From Meloidogyne chitwoodi (Eukaryota > Nematoda > Chromadorea > Rhabditida > Meloidogynidae): a stretch of 64,000 bases of DNA. Each line of letters opens with the position of its first letter. Within the stretch, counting starts at the first letter, position 1. The position numbers and the translations under genes are program-made. The notes beneath the pieces were generated by a model. It had not been told where the DNA came from, made no database searches, and saw only the letters and a program-made list of their open reading frames with translations. Location: assembly GCA_015183035.1 (NCBI GenBank), contig JACZZP010000017.1, positions 558,001 through 622,000 of the forward strand, written 5' to 3'. Shown piece by piece: positions 1 to 11,700 of this stretch.

Positions 1-56
1 AATTTAAAAATGTTTAAAAACAAAATAAAAAAATTAACGTCAAAATAAAACAAAAG

Positions 57-136
57 GGACCACAAAAGGATCCGAACCAAAGCAAGTCAATGATCGTAGG
101 CAAATGCGTTAGCCACTACACCACTGACAACCTTAC
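57..136 (-). repeat. tRNA-like repeat (SINE-like or tRNA pseudogene)
   Basis: On the minus strand an A-box-like TGGTGTAGTGGCTAACGC is followed about 35 nt later by a B-box-like GGTTCGGATCC, the spacing of an internal RNA polymerase III promoter. The flanking acceptor arms do not pair, so it is not a working tRNA. Related copies lie at 19.3, 22.7, 25.2, 30.8, 33.5, 41.0, 48.4 and 54.0 kb, which suggests a dispersed tRNA-derived family. Confidence 0.55.
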
Positions 137-1089
137 TGGGACTTAGTTTTTTTTATATTTAATTCTGGAAATTATTAATAAAATAATGAAAATAATTAAA
201 AATAAAAGGTATTTGTTTTTATTAAAATATTTAAATAATATTTCTTTTGTTTTTTAAATCTATTTACGTAATTAAAAATGTTATCCTCTTCCTTTGATAT
301 TTTTTTTACTTTGTGACGCAATCTCGTCTTTTTTGTATTTACCCCATTTTTTATATTTTTATTGCCATTTTTGACGGCAACTCAAAAAGAGAAAAAGAAA
401 AAGATGAGTTGGGTAAAAGCTGTTATTTAAGCACATATATTTATAAATATATGACAATTATTTATAAATATATAAATAAATACCTGACAAATATTTAAAA
501 AAATAATAATCCTTTTTAAAAAAAAGAGAGAGAAAATAGAGGTAAAAATAATAAAGGATTGTTGGCAATCTATACAATATTTTAGTAAATTGTTGATACT
601 AATAATAATGATAAAATAAAAAAATTATTAAAAAAAGAAATATTTTAAAATTAAAAAGAAAAAATTCTAATTAAAAAAATTCAAGGGTTTATTTAAATTA
701 ATTTAAAAAATTCTACTTTTTTAATATAATTATATCAATTACCAATAAATAATTTTTTAGGTTTGCAGAAAATAAAATTAGTGTTTTACCACCCTCGTTT
801 AAATAAATTAAAAGAAATAAACGAACGAATATTAAAAAAAAAAGAGAGAAAATAATGTTTAAACAATAAAAATAAAATTGTCATGGTAACGGTAATAAAT
901 GAAAAAAATGAACAAAATAATAATTTTAATATAGCAACCAATAAAAAATGTTTTAAAATAATGTGAAGGTGTTAAAATAATTATTTAATTTTCTTAGTAT
1001 ATATTAATAAATGTTTTTATTTACTAAAGTATCAGAAAAATAAAAATAAAATAGTATGAGAAAATACAAATAAATAATTATAAAAGTAA

Positions 1090-1300
1090 TTCTGGTTTTA
1101 TTATTTTCAAGTTTATTTTTAAAACAATTCTGATAAATTGAAAAAAATTAAACTTGAAATCAGAATTAATTGTAAACTTGAAAAATATTAAAATCAGAAT
1201 TTTCAAGTTTGTTCAAGTTATTTTATTTCAAGTTTGTTAAAGTTATTTTATTTCAAGTTTGTTAAAGTTATTTTATTTCAAGTTTAATTAATTTATAAAT
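1090..1300. repeat. AT-rich tandem repeat, about 25-bp unit
   Basis: A unit containing CAAGTTTGTTAAAGTTATTT is repeated about three times near 1200-1290. It is preceded by looser copies of TTCAAGTTT and TTCTGATT words in both orientations. The same word pair recurs in introns of the neighbouring transporter gene (3.3 and 4.4 kb), so this is a local dispersed repeat family. Confidence 0.6.
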
Positions 1301-1390
1301 AATTCAAAATTTCAGTAATAGAAATTAATACCAAAATGAGCGCTTATTTTCTAGATTCTAAATAATTTTAATTATAAAAATAAATATAAT

Positions 1391-2240
1391 TACCGTATTT
1401 CCTCGATTAATTACCCTGGGTAATTAATTTTTCAACCTATCGCTAGAGGGGGTAATTAATCGAGGTGGGGCAATTAATGGAGGGAGGGCAATTATATTTT
1501 CAACACATTTTTGAGGTAAATAGGTAGTTGACTGCCTACCTGTCTGCAAAGGAAATTTGCAGAGCACAGGCAATATTTGCTTTTTTGGCGTTAGGAGAAG
1601 GGCACGCTTATTTTTCCTTCTCCGTTATAATATGCCTTTTGGCACTTGGAAAGAAAGGGATGCATCTGGAAATCCTAAGCCACCATCATTGGATATTGTT
1701 CTTGATTGGGTTTACAAATCCTGGTTGGAACTTTCTAACGACGTTATCATCAAATCATTTTTGGGTTTTTTTAATTTTCATTTTCTTATATTTTAATAAT
1801 TTCAGCTTGTGGACTTTCAAATTCACTTGATGGTTCAGAAGATGATTTAATAGCATGTTTCAAACCTAATGGTTCTATTGGTGAGAAGGGACTTGAAATT
1901 CTTTCTGAAATGCGTACAAAATCAAATGCAACCGATTGTCAGCAAACACAAATTGAGAATGATGAATTTGATGACGAGGATGGCTATGGTGTTGATCTCA
2001 ATGGAATTGAGGATGATCTAGATTTATTTTTTGATTTTGAAACTTAATATTTTTTTTAATATTGATTGTTTTAATAAATTTGTTATAATAATTATAACAG
2101 TTTTGCTTAATTTGGGGTAATTAATAGGGGGAAATTAATGGAGGGAGGGCAATTAATTTTTCAACCTATCGCTAGAGGGGGTAATTAATCGAGGGGGGGA
2201 AATTAATGGGAGGAGGGTAATTAATCGAGGAAATACGGTA
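1391..2240 (+). mobile_element. pogo/Tc1-mariner-type element, internally deleted
   Basis: The ends form a perfect inverted repeat of about 27 bp that starts TACCGTATTTCCTCGATTAA. The outermost bases are TA on both sides, the target of Tc1/mariner/pogo elements. Just inside each end lies a direct copy of a subterminal block containing CAACCTATCGCTAGAGGGGG. Between them is the 3' end of a pogo/Tigger-like transposase gene and no catalytic domain. The element therefore looks non-autonomous, made by internal deletion of a longer parent. Confidence 0.85.
1557..2047 (+). pseudogene. C-terminal fragment of pogo/Tigger-like transposase
   Basis: Two exons joined across a 41-nt intron (1765-1805) encode the C-terminal tail of a DDE superfamily transposase. 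The diagnostic stretch reads KPPSLDIVLDWVYKSWLEL, then an IIKSF..CGLSNSLDGSEDD block, which in this family follows the DDE catalytic core. The tail ends in an acidic Asp/Glu/Phe-rich segment with the stop at 2045-2047. The HTH DNA-binding and DDE domains are absent, so no active enzyme is possible. The upstream limit of the homologous frame is unclear; I place it near 1557 because the preceding codons look unrelated. Confidence 0.75.
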
Positions 2241-2284
2241 ACTTTTATTATTTTATATATTAAAAATATATTTTTAATAAATAA

Positions 2285-5200
2285 TTAATTTGTTTCATGT
2301 AAATATTTATTTAAATCAAAACATTGTTCATTTTCATTTTGTGGATGACATTCAATTGGTTGATCAACAATTACACCTTTAATAATAATTTTGTTTTTTA
2401 AATTATAATAAAAATAACCAGCTAATGAAGCAGTCAAAAAACAAGAAATACTTCCTGCTAAAAGTGCGCGTAATGCTAATTTTGATAAAAGTCTTTTTCG
2501 AGAAGGGGCCATTCCTCCAAGTGTTCCAAGTTGAATTCCAATTGATGTAAAATTGGAAAATCCACATAATGCATAAGTCGATATCATTGCTGAGCGAGGC
2601 TTAAAAATAAATTATAATTATTTAATTAATTAAAAAAATATTTTCTTACAGAAAGTTTATTTTGTTTAACTAATTGACCAAGTTGTTTATATGCAATAAA
2701 TTCATTTAAAGCAGTTTTTGTTCCCATTAATTGTGCAACAAGAAATGTTTCTTCTGAATTATTTGTTACACCCATAACAAAAGCAAGAGGAAAAAATAAA
2801 TAACCAAGAAAAAGCTGAAAGAAAAATTAAAAAAAAATAATTTGAATATTTATTTAATTAAAAACTTGCTTCAAAACTCCAGCCTGTATATCCAATCATT
2901 TCTCCAGTCCAATTAATAATAGAATTGAGTAAAGCAAGCAATGCTAGAAATACAATAAGATTGGCAATAATAGCAACTACAAGCTCAACAGCAGAAATTG
3001 CACCATTGCTTATACATTCCAATAAATTAGTTTCTTCTCTATACAAAAATATTTTAAATTATTTTTTAATGATAAAAGTTTTTAAAATTAAAATAACCCT
3101 TTGGGTAATTCCAATTCTTCTACATTAGACAATTGACTTTTTTCTGTCTCGGGATAAAGAATCTTTAAATTAAAAAATAATAAAATTAAATAATTTAAGA
3201 AAAAAATAATTAAAATACTTTAGAACATGCTAATGAACCAGGAGCAGACATTAACGTTGCTGATAATAAATAACGAGGGCAAGCACCAAAGCTGAATTTA
3301 TTTTAAGCGGAATATAAAAAATTTATTTATTTAAAATTCTGATTTAAAGTTTATTTAAAATTCTGATTTCAAGTTTATTTAAAATTCTGATTTAAAGTTT
3401 ATTTAAAATTCTGATTTAAAGTTTATTTAAAATTCTGATTTAAAGTTTATTTAAAATTCTGATTTAAAGTTTATTTAAAATTCTGATTTAAAGTTTATTT
3501 AAAATTCTGATTTAAAGTTTATTTAAAATTCTGATTTCAAGTTTATTTATTTAAAAACAATGATTCACCTAATATATGTAGCAAAAACAGCCCCTGCAAT
3601 GCATGAAAAGCCGGTAGTCATAACAGTATGTAATTCGAAAAAGTAGAAGAATAAAACAAATAAAATTTATTTTAAAAACCAGAAGCAGTCATTTTTTCTA
3701 AATAAGGCCGAATTAAAAGAGGAGCTTCGCTCATCCCCAGAAAAACGCAGGCACAAGCATTTAATGATTCTGTAGCTGTTGTTTTTAGTGTTAATTTAAC
3801 AAACCTTTTTTTTTTAATTTAATAAATTTTAATTAAATTGAATTTTTCTATTATTTTATAAAATTATATTTACCAAGCCATCTTTTTGATAACAAATTGT
3901 AAAATACCAAAATGATATAGTAATGCCTTTAAAAATTAAAAAAAATTATTAGAAAAAATAATAAAAAAATTACCACAACAGAACCAAAATAAACAATAAC
4001 TTGGGCAGATCTAAAAGCAAAAACTGGACTCATTCCACAAATATTTGGAGGAGATGAAAGAAATCCATAAACAAAATCTGTTCCATTATGTGTAAATTCA
4101 AGGAAAACAAGTACAGAATCCTTTAAAAATATATTTAAAATAAATAAAATTAATAAAAAAACCGCAAATTTGTTAAACATTGTTGATCCCCATTCCCAAC
4201 GTAAAATACAGAGTCCCATTGCAAATTGTAAGAAAAACCCCCAAATAACTGGATGCCAAACAATCTGAAAAAAAGAGAATTAAATATAATACAATATAGA
4301 ATTAAAAGAAAGGCTTTATTTATTAAAAATATTCTGATTAAGTTTATTTATTAAAAATTCTGAATTAATATTCAAGATAAAAAAGTTATCTTAAATGCTG
4401 AATCAATAGAATAACACAAAATCAGAATTTAAAAAATAAACTTGAAATCAGTTTAAAAAAAAAACTTGAACTCAGAATGTAAAAAATAAACTTGAATTCA
4501 GAATTAAAAAAAACATTATGTTTTATATTAAAAAGTTTAATTCTTTTATAAAAAAATTTCCAACCTGAGAGGGATTTTTAGAGAATAAAACCATCAATAG
4601 CACATAGAAAACAATTCCAAAGATACCTAATAGCCGTTTTTGAGATCTAAAAATTTTGTATTTTAAAAAATATAATTTTATGGGCAGAGGGAAAACGGAT
4701 AGATAAAAAAATATTTTATATATTATAATTTGATAATTTTCCACAAAATTTAAAATTTATTGAAAAATACCTGAAGGTATCAAAAGCCAAGAAAATAGCA
4801 ATGGCAGAAAATATAATAATGTATAAAAAGCTAGAAAATTAAAAAATATTTTTTTAAATTAAAATTAACAAACATTTGACTATTAGAATGATTCAAAATA
4901 TTATTTAAATTAATCAGTAAAGGCTCAGATAATTTATTGAATAAATGAAATAAAAATTTTGAATAAATCAAGTAAATCCAGCAAAGAAATGTAAATATTA
5001 AAATACCAAAAGCTCGTTGAAACGAATTGAGAAGAGCAAGAACTAATTTTTAAAATAAAACTTGACTATATTTAATAAAAATAATTAAATAAATATTTAA
5101 AAATATTAATGTTACTATAAAAAAACAATTATTCATTTTATTATAATTTTCCGGAATAGAATATAACTTTCTAGTTAAATTCCGGAAAACTCTATTGTTT

Positions 5201-5682
5201 TTAGTTAAAAATTCTGAAAAAGTTTTATTAAAATTCTGAAAAAGTTTTATTAAAATTCTGAAAAAGTTTTATTTATTTTTCTCAAAACTTAATATCTAAT
5301 TATCATTTTTATTTTATGATGTTCTATTCTTGTTAGTAAATACTTAATAAGTTAAATTTCTCTCTAAATTTAAAATAATAATTAAAAAAAATAATTCTTT
5401 TAAAAATTTACCTAAAAAAACATGCCAAGAAATAATTAAAGCAACTTTTCCAACTTTTGTTAAAATTTCAGAATTTTCAATAAATAATTCAATTAATGAA
5501 TTTCTAACAAAACTTAAAAGATGAAAAGGTCCTTTATTTGATTTATTATTATTTTTATTATTTATTGATGTATTATTATTTAAATTATTATTATTTGTTT
5601 GTTGTTGTAAATTTAAGTTGTTATTATTATTATTATTATTTTCTTTATTTTCTCCAATATTAACATTTGTTATTAAATTCAT
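2285..5682 (-). CDS. Concentrative nucleoside transporter (CNT/SLC28 family)
   Basis: This gene encodes a sodium-coupled nucleoside importer of the plasma membrane. Reading leftwards from ATG at 5682, a low-complexity Asn/Gln N terminus is followed by about a dozen short exons that match the CNT fold in order. The exons include SQKRLLGIFGIVFYVLLMV (near 4600), an FTHNGTDFVYGF exon (near 4080), GMSEAPLLIRPYL (near 3720), ATLMSAPGS (near 3250), ISNGAISAVELVVAI (near 2980), NEFIAYKQLGQL (near 2690) and ISTYALCGFSNFTSIG (near 2550). The EAPLLIRPYL, NEF and STYALCGF motifs are the family's nucleoside- and ion-binding hairpin and helix elements. The C-terminal tail after the last membrane segment is short and ends at 2285. 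Two introns carry tandem AT repeats. The exon chain appears complete with no frame breaks; exact exon borders are inferred from GT/AG signals. Confidence 0.93.
3325..3555. repeat. Intronic 23-bp tandem repeat
   Basis: About nine near-identical units of TTATTTAAAATTCTGATTTA plus three bases lie in one intron of the nucleoside transporter gene. The first and last copies carry TTTCAAG instead of TTTAAAG. The same words occur more loosely at 4320-4510 and 1090-1300. Confidence 0.9.
5190..5280. repeat. Short 22-bp tandem repeat
   Basis: Three to four copies of ATTCTGAAAAAGTTTTATTA lie in the first intron of the transporter gene. They look like a third variant of the ATTCTGA-containing repeats seen in its other introns. 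Confidence 0.8.
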
Positions 5683-6819
5683 TTTTTAATAAAAAAAATA
5701 AATTTTTTAATAGCAATAAATAAATATGATTATTTTTGAACAATTTAAAAATAATAAAATAAAATTATTTTAAGTAAATTTATTTTTTTCTTATCAAAGG
5801 ATTTTAAATAATTTAGAGAGGATAAAAAAAGAGAATATTTAAATATTAAAAAAAATATTTTATTGAAAAATTAAAATAAGACTTATTTTCCAACTTAAAT
5901 GTGAGGGATAATTTAAAAAAAAAATAAAATTATTTTTACGATTGTGTATTAGTAATTTTATAAATAAACATAACATATTTACGAATTTAGTTATAAATTT
6001 TAAATCAATATTTTTATTATAAAATTTATTGAAAAATAAAATATGAAAGGGAATGATTTCCTTGAATGAATAGGTAAAATAAAATTAAATTATGAAGAAT
6101 AATAAATATAAAAGAAATTTTTAATTTAAAAAAAACATCAAAATATTCATATATTATAATATTAAAAATTATTACAGGTATTTTTCATAATTAATTTTGG
6201 TTAAAAATATATTTAATTAAAAATTAATTAATTAAAAAGTAGAAAAATTGCCAATTAAAAATAAAAATGAGAAAAAAAGAAGAATATTATATAAATATTT
6301 ATTGTTTAAATGAGCAAAATAAAAATTGAAAAATGTTTAAATGAATAATATATTTGTATTTAATTTTATTTTTTTAAATGATGACACAATTTAACTAATA
6401 CAAAATGTTTATTTAATTTTCAAGAACATTTGTTTGCTTATTTTGCTTTTTAAATGTCTGCTTTTTTAAAAAGAAAAGCAAATATTTATTTTTTTTTAAT
6501 TAATTGAAGATATTTAATTTAATTTAAAAAATTGTAATTTTACTAAACACTTAAAAATAAATTTAAAAAATAAAAAAAAATATAATTAAATTTGCAATAA
6601 AATATTTATTTATAATTTAAAAATATTTTTTAGATTTATATCTTGCACCTTAAAATTAAAAAAAAAAGCTTTAAAATTTACCGTATTTATTTAAACACTC
6701 ACATCAGCACTAAATCGTCTATTTACTCTTGTTGAGTGCCTTTTGCGTTCAAACTGCTTTAATTAAAAGGAACGAATGACTGTCTGCTGTCTTTCTTTTT
6801 TAACCACTCTCTTTCTCAG
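5683..6819. other. AT-rich intergenic spacer
   Basis: This is the upstream region of the minus-strand nucleoside transporter. It is more than 80 percent A/T by eye, with long A and T runs and no open frame that looks coding. A slightly more complex patch at 6690-6815 (TCACATCAGCACTAAATCG, pyrimidine-rich tail) could be a promoter or a captured exon. I cannot tell which. Confidence 0.5.
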
Positions 6820-7571
6820 ATTATAATTTGGCGCCAGGACATCTCGTCGACGGACATCTCGTCGAAAGACATCTCGTCGACAGGGAAAAAAAAGACATCT
6901 CGTCGACAAGCCAAAAAAAGACATCTTGTCGACAGGGCAAAAAAAGACATCTCGTCGACGGACATCTCGTCAACAGGCCAAAAAAGGACATTTCGTCGAA
7001 CGAAATTTGATAAAACAACCAAAATTAGAAAAAAATGGTACCAACATTTATAAAACTTAATGGATAAAGGATTAACTTGCCAATAATGGCCTAAAAATAG
7101 TCTAAAATTTTTAAAAATACAAAATAGACATAAAAAAATATTTAAAATTTATTTTAAATCACCGAATCAAAAATAAAAACCTCCATTCCAAATGGAACAC
7201 TCCCCTTGATCGTGACTTCATTTTCAAATTTAACTAAGTTTCTTTCATCTTCATTCTCGTTTTCTAGATTTGCTTCTGGAAGTTGTCAACTCAAATCATA
7301 TGAGTCAATAAATGGCACACTCCGCTTTTTAGACTTTTGTAGATCGACAAGCCTTGATCTACATTCATTGTCGCTGAAATTGAAGTAAATATTTTAGTCA
7401 TAATGGTTTGGAACAAGATTGGAGACAAAAAATTATAATTTAATGTTCAGATTATTTCGACGAAATGTCGTTTTTTGGCCTGTCGACGAGATGTCCGTCG
7501 ACGAGATGTCTTTTTTTTGGCTTGTCGACGAGATGTCCGTCGACGAAATGTCGGGACACGGATTATAATTT
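6820..7571. mobile_element. TIR element with GACATCTCGTCGAC repeat ends
   Basis: Both ends carry several copies of the word GACATCTCGTCGAC in opposite orientation (6835-7000 forward, 7450-7555 reversed), separated by A-rich or T-rich spacers. The outermost sequence on each side is GATTATAATTT, which may be a target duplication or part of the terminal repeat. The centre (7025-7440) holds no transposase. A more complex patch at 7170-7390 may be captured host sequence. It is best described as a MITE-like element with repetitive terminal inverted repeats; the superfamily is unknown. Confidence 0.65.
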
Positions 7572-7740
7572 CTTGAAAATTCGCCTTGGAGATTTAGTAG
7601 ATTTTTGACTGTTTTTAAGGGATTTGTACGTTTCGTCGAACAAAATTACACAACATTTCGCCTGTGAGAGACCATTTATTATTTTTGTTAATTTATCCAT
7701 AGGGTTGACTCTTTTAAACAATTAAAGTTTATTTTTTAGA

Positions 7741-8351
7741 ATGGATGCAATTTTTAATGATTCTTCTTTTGCTTTCGAAAATGATATTCAGTATTCAAAG
7801 ACTTTTGATTCAGTTTTGAAAATTATCGATGAGCGTGAAAATGAGGTTATTTTATGTATATGAAATTAATTTTTAGTTTTTAAGTTTTCTAATAAAAAGT
7901 TGCTTGCAGTTTGGGAAAAAATTTTTGAGTCAGAAGCTATTTTAAACAAAAAAATTAAAAAATCAGTTGGTTTTAGAGGTTATTAAAATTTTTATTTTTA
8001 TATATTTATTAAATTAACTTTTAGAACATACAAATATTATTACATTAGAGAAGGAAAAGTTAAGAGCGGCTGAAAATGAATTAAATGTTTTAAAAGAAAA
8101 CAAAAATCAACAATTAAATGAATTTAATTCTAAACAAGAAGAAATTTTGAGTTTGGTTTTAAAAGGTAAATATTTTATTTTCTTTATTTGAATTAATTTA
8201 TTTTTTAGATGATAATTTACCGGATTATAATCCTTCTTTTGTTACTCCACGTGAAGTTATTGGACCAAAAATTAAAAAATATTATAAGGATCTTTTACGT
8301 ATTAAAGGGATTTTAGAGAAGCAAAGTCAACTTTTTGATAAATTTGCTTAA
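7741..8351 (+). CDS. Small coiled-coil protein
   Basis: Four exons give a protein of about 155 residues: exon 1 7741-7855, then acceptors at about 7909, 8024 and 8208, with the stop at 8349-8351. The middle is a Lys/Glu/Gln-rich segment (EKLRAAENELNVLKENK) that should form a coiled coil. A short C-terminal segment with NPSFVTPREVIGPKIKKYY follows and ends with another helical stretch. No signal peptide or membrane segment is visible. I do not recognise the family. The short coiled coil with a compact C terminus recalls Spc24/Spc25-type kinetochore subunits, but that is only a resemblance in layout. It lies about 390 bp upstream of the stip-1-like gene on the same strand, so co-transcription in an operon is possible. 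The acceptor of intron 1 is ambiguous; I prefer the TTGCAG site because the other choice leaves a 21-nt intron. Confidence 0.7.
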
Positions 8352-8743
8352 ATTTTTTTGTTTGTACGAATCAGCCCTAAAGATCAACTCCATTTTTATT
8401 AAAAAATTTTCAATTTCGTGAGTGCAATCTGAGATTAATTAAAATTATAATATAATTAGCTTCGTGAAAACTTAGTTTTGTCACTGATTCCAGCCAATTG
8501 GGTATTCAAAAGGGCTCTTTTAATAAACAGTTCTGTTAGGTAATAGGCAATAATTTTAGTTTTTTTATTATTTTTGTGAAGTTGATCTAAATCTGTCTTT
8601 TAATTTTAATTTATTTATTGTCAATAAATATATAAAAATGAATTTATCTTTTAAATTTCTGTTGTGTTTTATTCGCATAATTATTTTTAATTTTTAAAAA
8701 TATTTTTCTTGTTTAAATATACATTAAAATTTAAAAGCTAAAA

Positions 8744-11700
8744 ATGGAAGAAGAGACTTCTGAAAATTTTGATTTTGACCAAACTGATTATGAATTTGTT
8801 ACTGGGGCAAGAAAATTCAAAAGGCAAACAAAAGAGGAACGAATTTATGGTTTACTTTTTTAATTCAAAAATAAAATAAAAAATTATTTTTAAGGAATTT
8901 GGGCAAGGGAAGAGGACGATGAGGATGATGGTGGTCGGCCATCATTTTCTGCAGGAAAGAAGCGATCAACTGGGCCTGTTAAATTTGTATCTACTAGTGA
9001 TGATAAGACAGATTCGGCTAAGGTTTATTTAAATTTTATTTGTGTTAAACCTGTTGAATTTATTATTTAAATTGAGTAAAGAAAAGTTTATTTAGGAATC
9101 AACTTCTAATGAACCTGATGAAATAACAATTGAAGCACGTCCAGAGAAACGTTCAAAACAACCTACATCCTTTGATCAAAAGTCCTCTAATAATTCCCCT
9201 GGAAGTCAAGTTTTTGCTGGTTTTAGAAATGCAGCATTTCAATTTTCTAGTGCAAAAGGAGCAGATGCAGGATGGTTAAAATCTGGGAAAGGCAATGTTA
9301 TTATGCAAATGATGCAGGTTTTTTTTTAATTAATTTTTGTTTTTTAAATGTTTATTTTTTAGAAAATGGGGTATGAGCAAGGAAGAGGACTTGGTAAAAG
9401 CAAGCAAGGGATTGTAGAACCTGTTCAAGCAGTTCAAAGGCCTGGACGTGGTGCAGTTGGTGCTTATGGAAGTGAAGCTCAGGGACCAAAATTTGGAGGT
9501 ATTTTAAATTCATATGACTTATTTTGATGATTTTTCCTAATCGTCTTATTTTTTAGAATCAGCTGCAGAAGCTCAAAATCGAATTAACCGCAAAGAAAGT
9601 TTTAACGACCTTTCTGAAGTAGAAACAGTAGCATTTCCTGCAAGAGGAACATGGCGAAAGAGCAATACAGGTCGAGTAAGAATACAATACAAAACATTGA
9701 ATGAAGTTATAAGTGAAGGAGAAAATCAAAGATTTGGAGGAGATGGTGGAATTTGTGGTACAAATAATTCTATTGGAAAAGTATGAGAAGAGAATTATTT
9801 TATATTAATTTTATGTTTCATTATTTTTTAAGATTATTGACATGACAGGTCCTGAACAAAGAATTTATGAAGATTTTAATTCTTTTTCGAGGAGGGCAAG
9901 GTTTTTTATTATTTTATTTTTAAAAATTATGTTTTAAGAATGCCAATAGTTGCAGATGTGGAAAGGACAAATTTTAATGTTCCAGAATTAACACATAATT
10001 TGAATACTTTATTGGATGTTACTGAAGAAGAAATATGTAAAACAGATAGACAAGTTCGTTATTTAAAGGTATAAAAAATTAAAAAAAGAGAATTTTTTTG
10101 AGGTAATAAATTCTTTTTTTGAGTATTTTAACAATAAATTTGTTCAAAAAAAAATTTTTTTCTTTTTTTTAAAAGGATCAAAATGAAGTTTTATTAAATG
10201 AACAAAAAAGAATAGAAGAAGAGTTGCTTGAAAGTAACGAAGAACTTGTTAGACTTGAAGAAATTGAAAGTATTATTCGCCGTTTTTATTCAGAATCATC
10301 AATAGAAGAAACTGCATTAGATGAATGTAGAGATTTATTTATTACTCTTAGAGAGAAATATTTGGCTGAATATATGCTTTATGGACTTGATGCTATTGCA
10401 ATTCCTGTTTTATTACCTAAGGTTTTTATTTTAAAATATTTTAATTTTTTAAAGTAAATGTTTCTCCCCGTCCACATGCCTCGATTCCCCCCAATAGGCT
10501 GTCCCCAACGATTTCTTTTCCAACATTTTCGCCCCTAATGGTTCGGGAAGGCTACTAATTTTAAAATAAGAATTTTTTAATTACCTAAATTATATTTAAA
10601 GATAAATAAATATTTTTCTACTTGGAATCCACTTGATCCAGAACAGACTTGTTATGGGTTTGAAATGATGAAAGATTGGAAGGAAGTTTTGGGTTCATCT
10701 AAAGGCAGTTCATTATTTAAACATTTTGATAAAAATTCAAGTTTTATTTTATTTTTGTTTTTATTTTTTAATTAATTAAAAAAAAATAAGATTCATCAAT
10801 CTCTGCTTTTGATCATTGTATTTGGAGTGGATGGATGCCAAGTATGCGCAGAGCAGCTCTCTCCTGGGATCCGCGTGATAATGGCCCAGTTATGGTCAGT
10901 TTGGTATTAAAATGGATGCAAATTTTGCCTAATTGGATTTTAGAGAATTTACTTGAACAGGTTTATTTATTTATATTTGTTAAATTTGAAAAATTGGAAC
11001 GCACCCCATTTATTCGCAAATAAATATTTTTATTTCTTAAAGTCATTTTTGGACGTAAAATGTATTTTTGCGAATAAATGGTGTGTATATCTAAATTATA
11101 AAAGTTGATTAAAATTAATTTATATTTGAAAAATTTATTAATTTTTTAACAGGTTTTGGCCCCTAGAATTAACTTTAAAGTGGACAACTGGGATCCAACC
11201 ACAGATGTTATTCCAATCGAAACTTGGCTTCATCCTTGGCATGCAATTATGGGTGATCGTTTGTTACATACCTATGCAACACTTAGACAAAAACTTGCAA
11301 AAGGATTGCATAGTTGGGTTCCAGGAGATAGAAGGTTTTTAATTTTTTTTAATTTTTTAAAAAAGGATTTTTATGTGCTCTCATACATTTTTTTGTACTT
11401 TTTAATGCATCCTTTTTAATCCTCTAATTTATTTAAAAAAATAAAAGGAGAGTGTCCCTATATTGTAAATTGTGTTTATATTAAAGCTAGATGATGAAGA
11501 GATACCTTGCGGGATCTCGGTCCCATTTTTTTTAATTTTTTTAATTCCTTCCCGATATTTATTTGTAAAAATAATACCGGGTAGATGATGTATTTATGCC
11601 TTTTTCTAGTCTTTAAAAATTTTTATTTAATTTTATTTTTTCAGTGCAATAGAAAGTATTCGTCCATGGAAAGAAATATTTTCTTCTAGTACTCTTTACA

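Larger units (their letters stand above)
1..1390. other. AT-rich non-coding region
   Basis: I see no convincing gene here. The only open frame of note, near 313-498, is Lys/Tyr/Ile-rich low-complexity translation with no domain, splice partner or family resemblance. The stretch holds one tRNA-like repeat (57-136) and a short tandem array (1090-1300). It may include the 3' side of a gene outside the window, but nothing shows that. Confidence 0.6.

Noticed and set aside
6816..7022. Three overlapping open frames with repeated MSVDEMS-type or STRC-type words
   Set aside because: They are translations of the GACATCTCGTCGAC repeat on both strands.
7741..8351. Assignment as a Spc24/Spc25 kinetochore subunit
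   Set aside because: Only the coiled-coil plus small C-terminal layout matches. I could not point to diagnostic residues.
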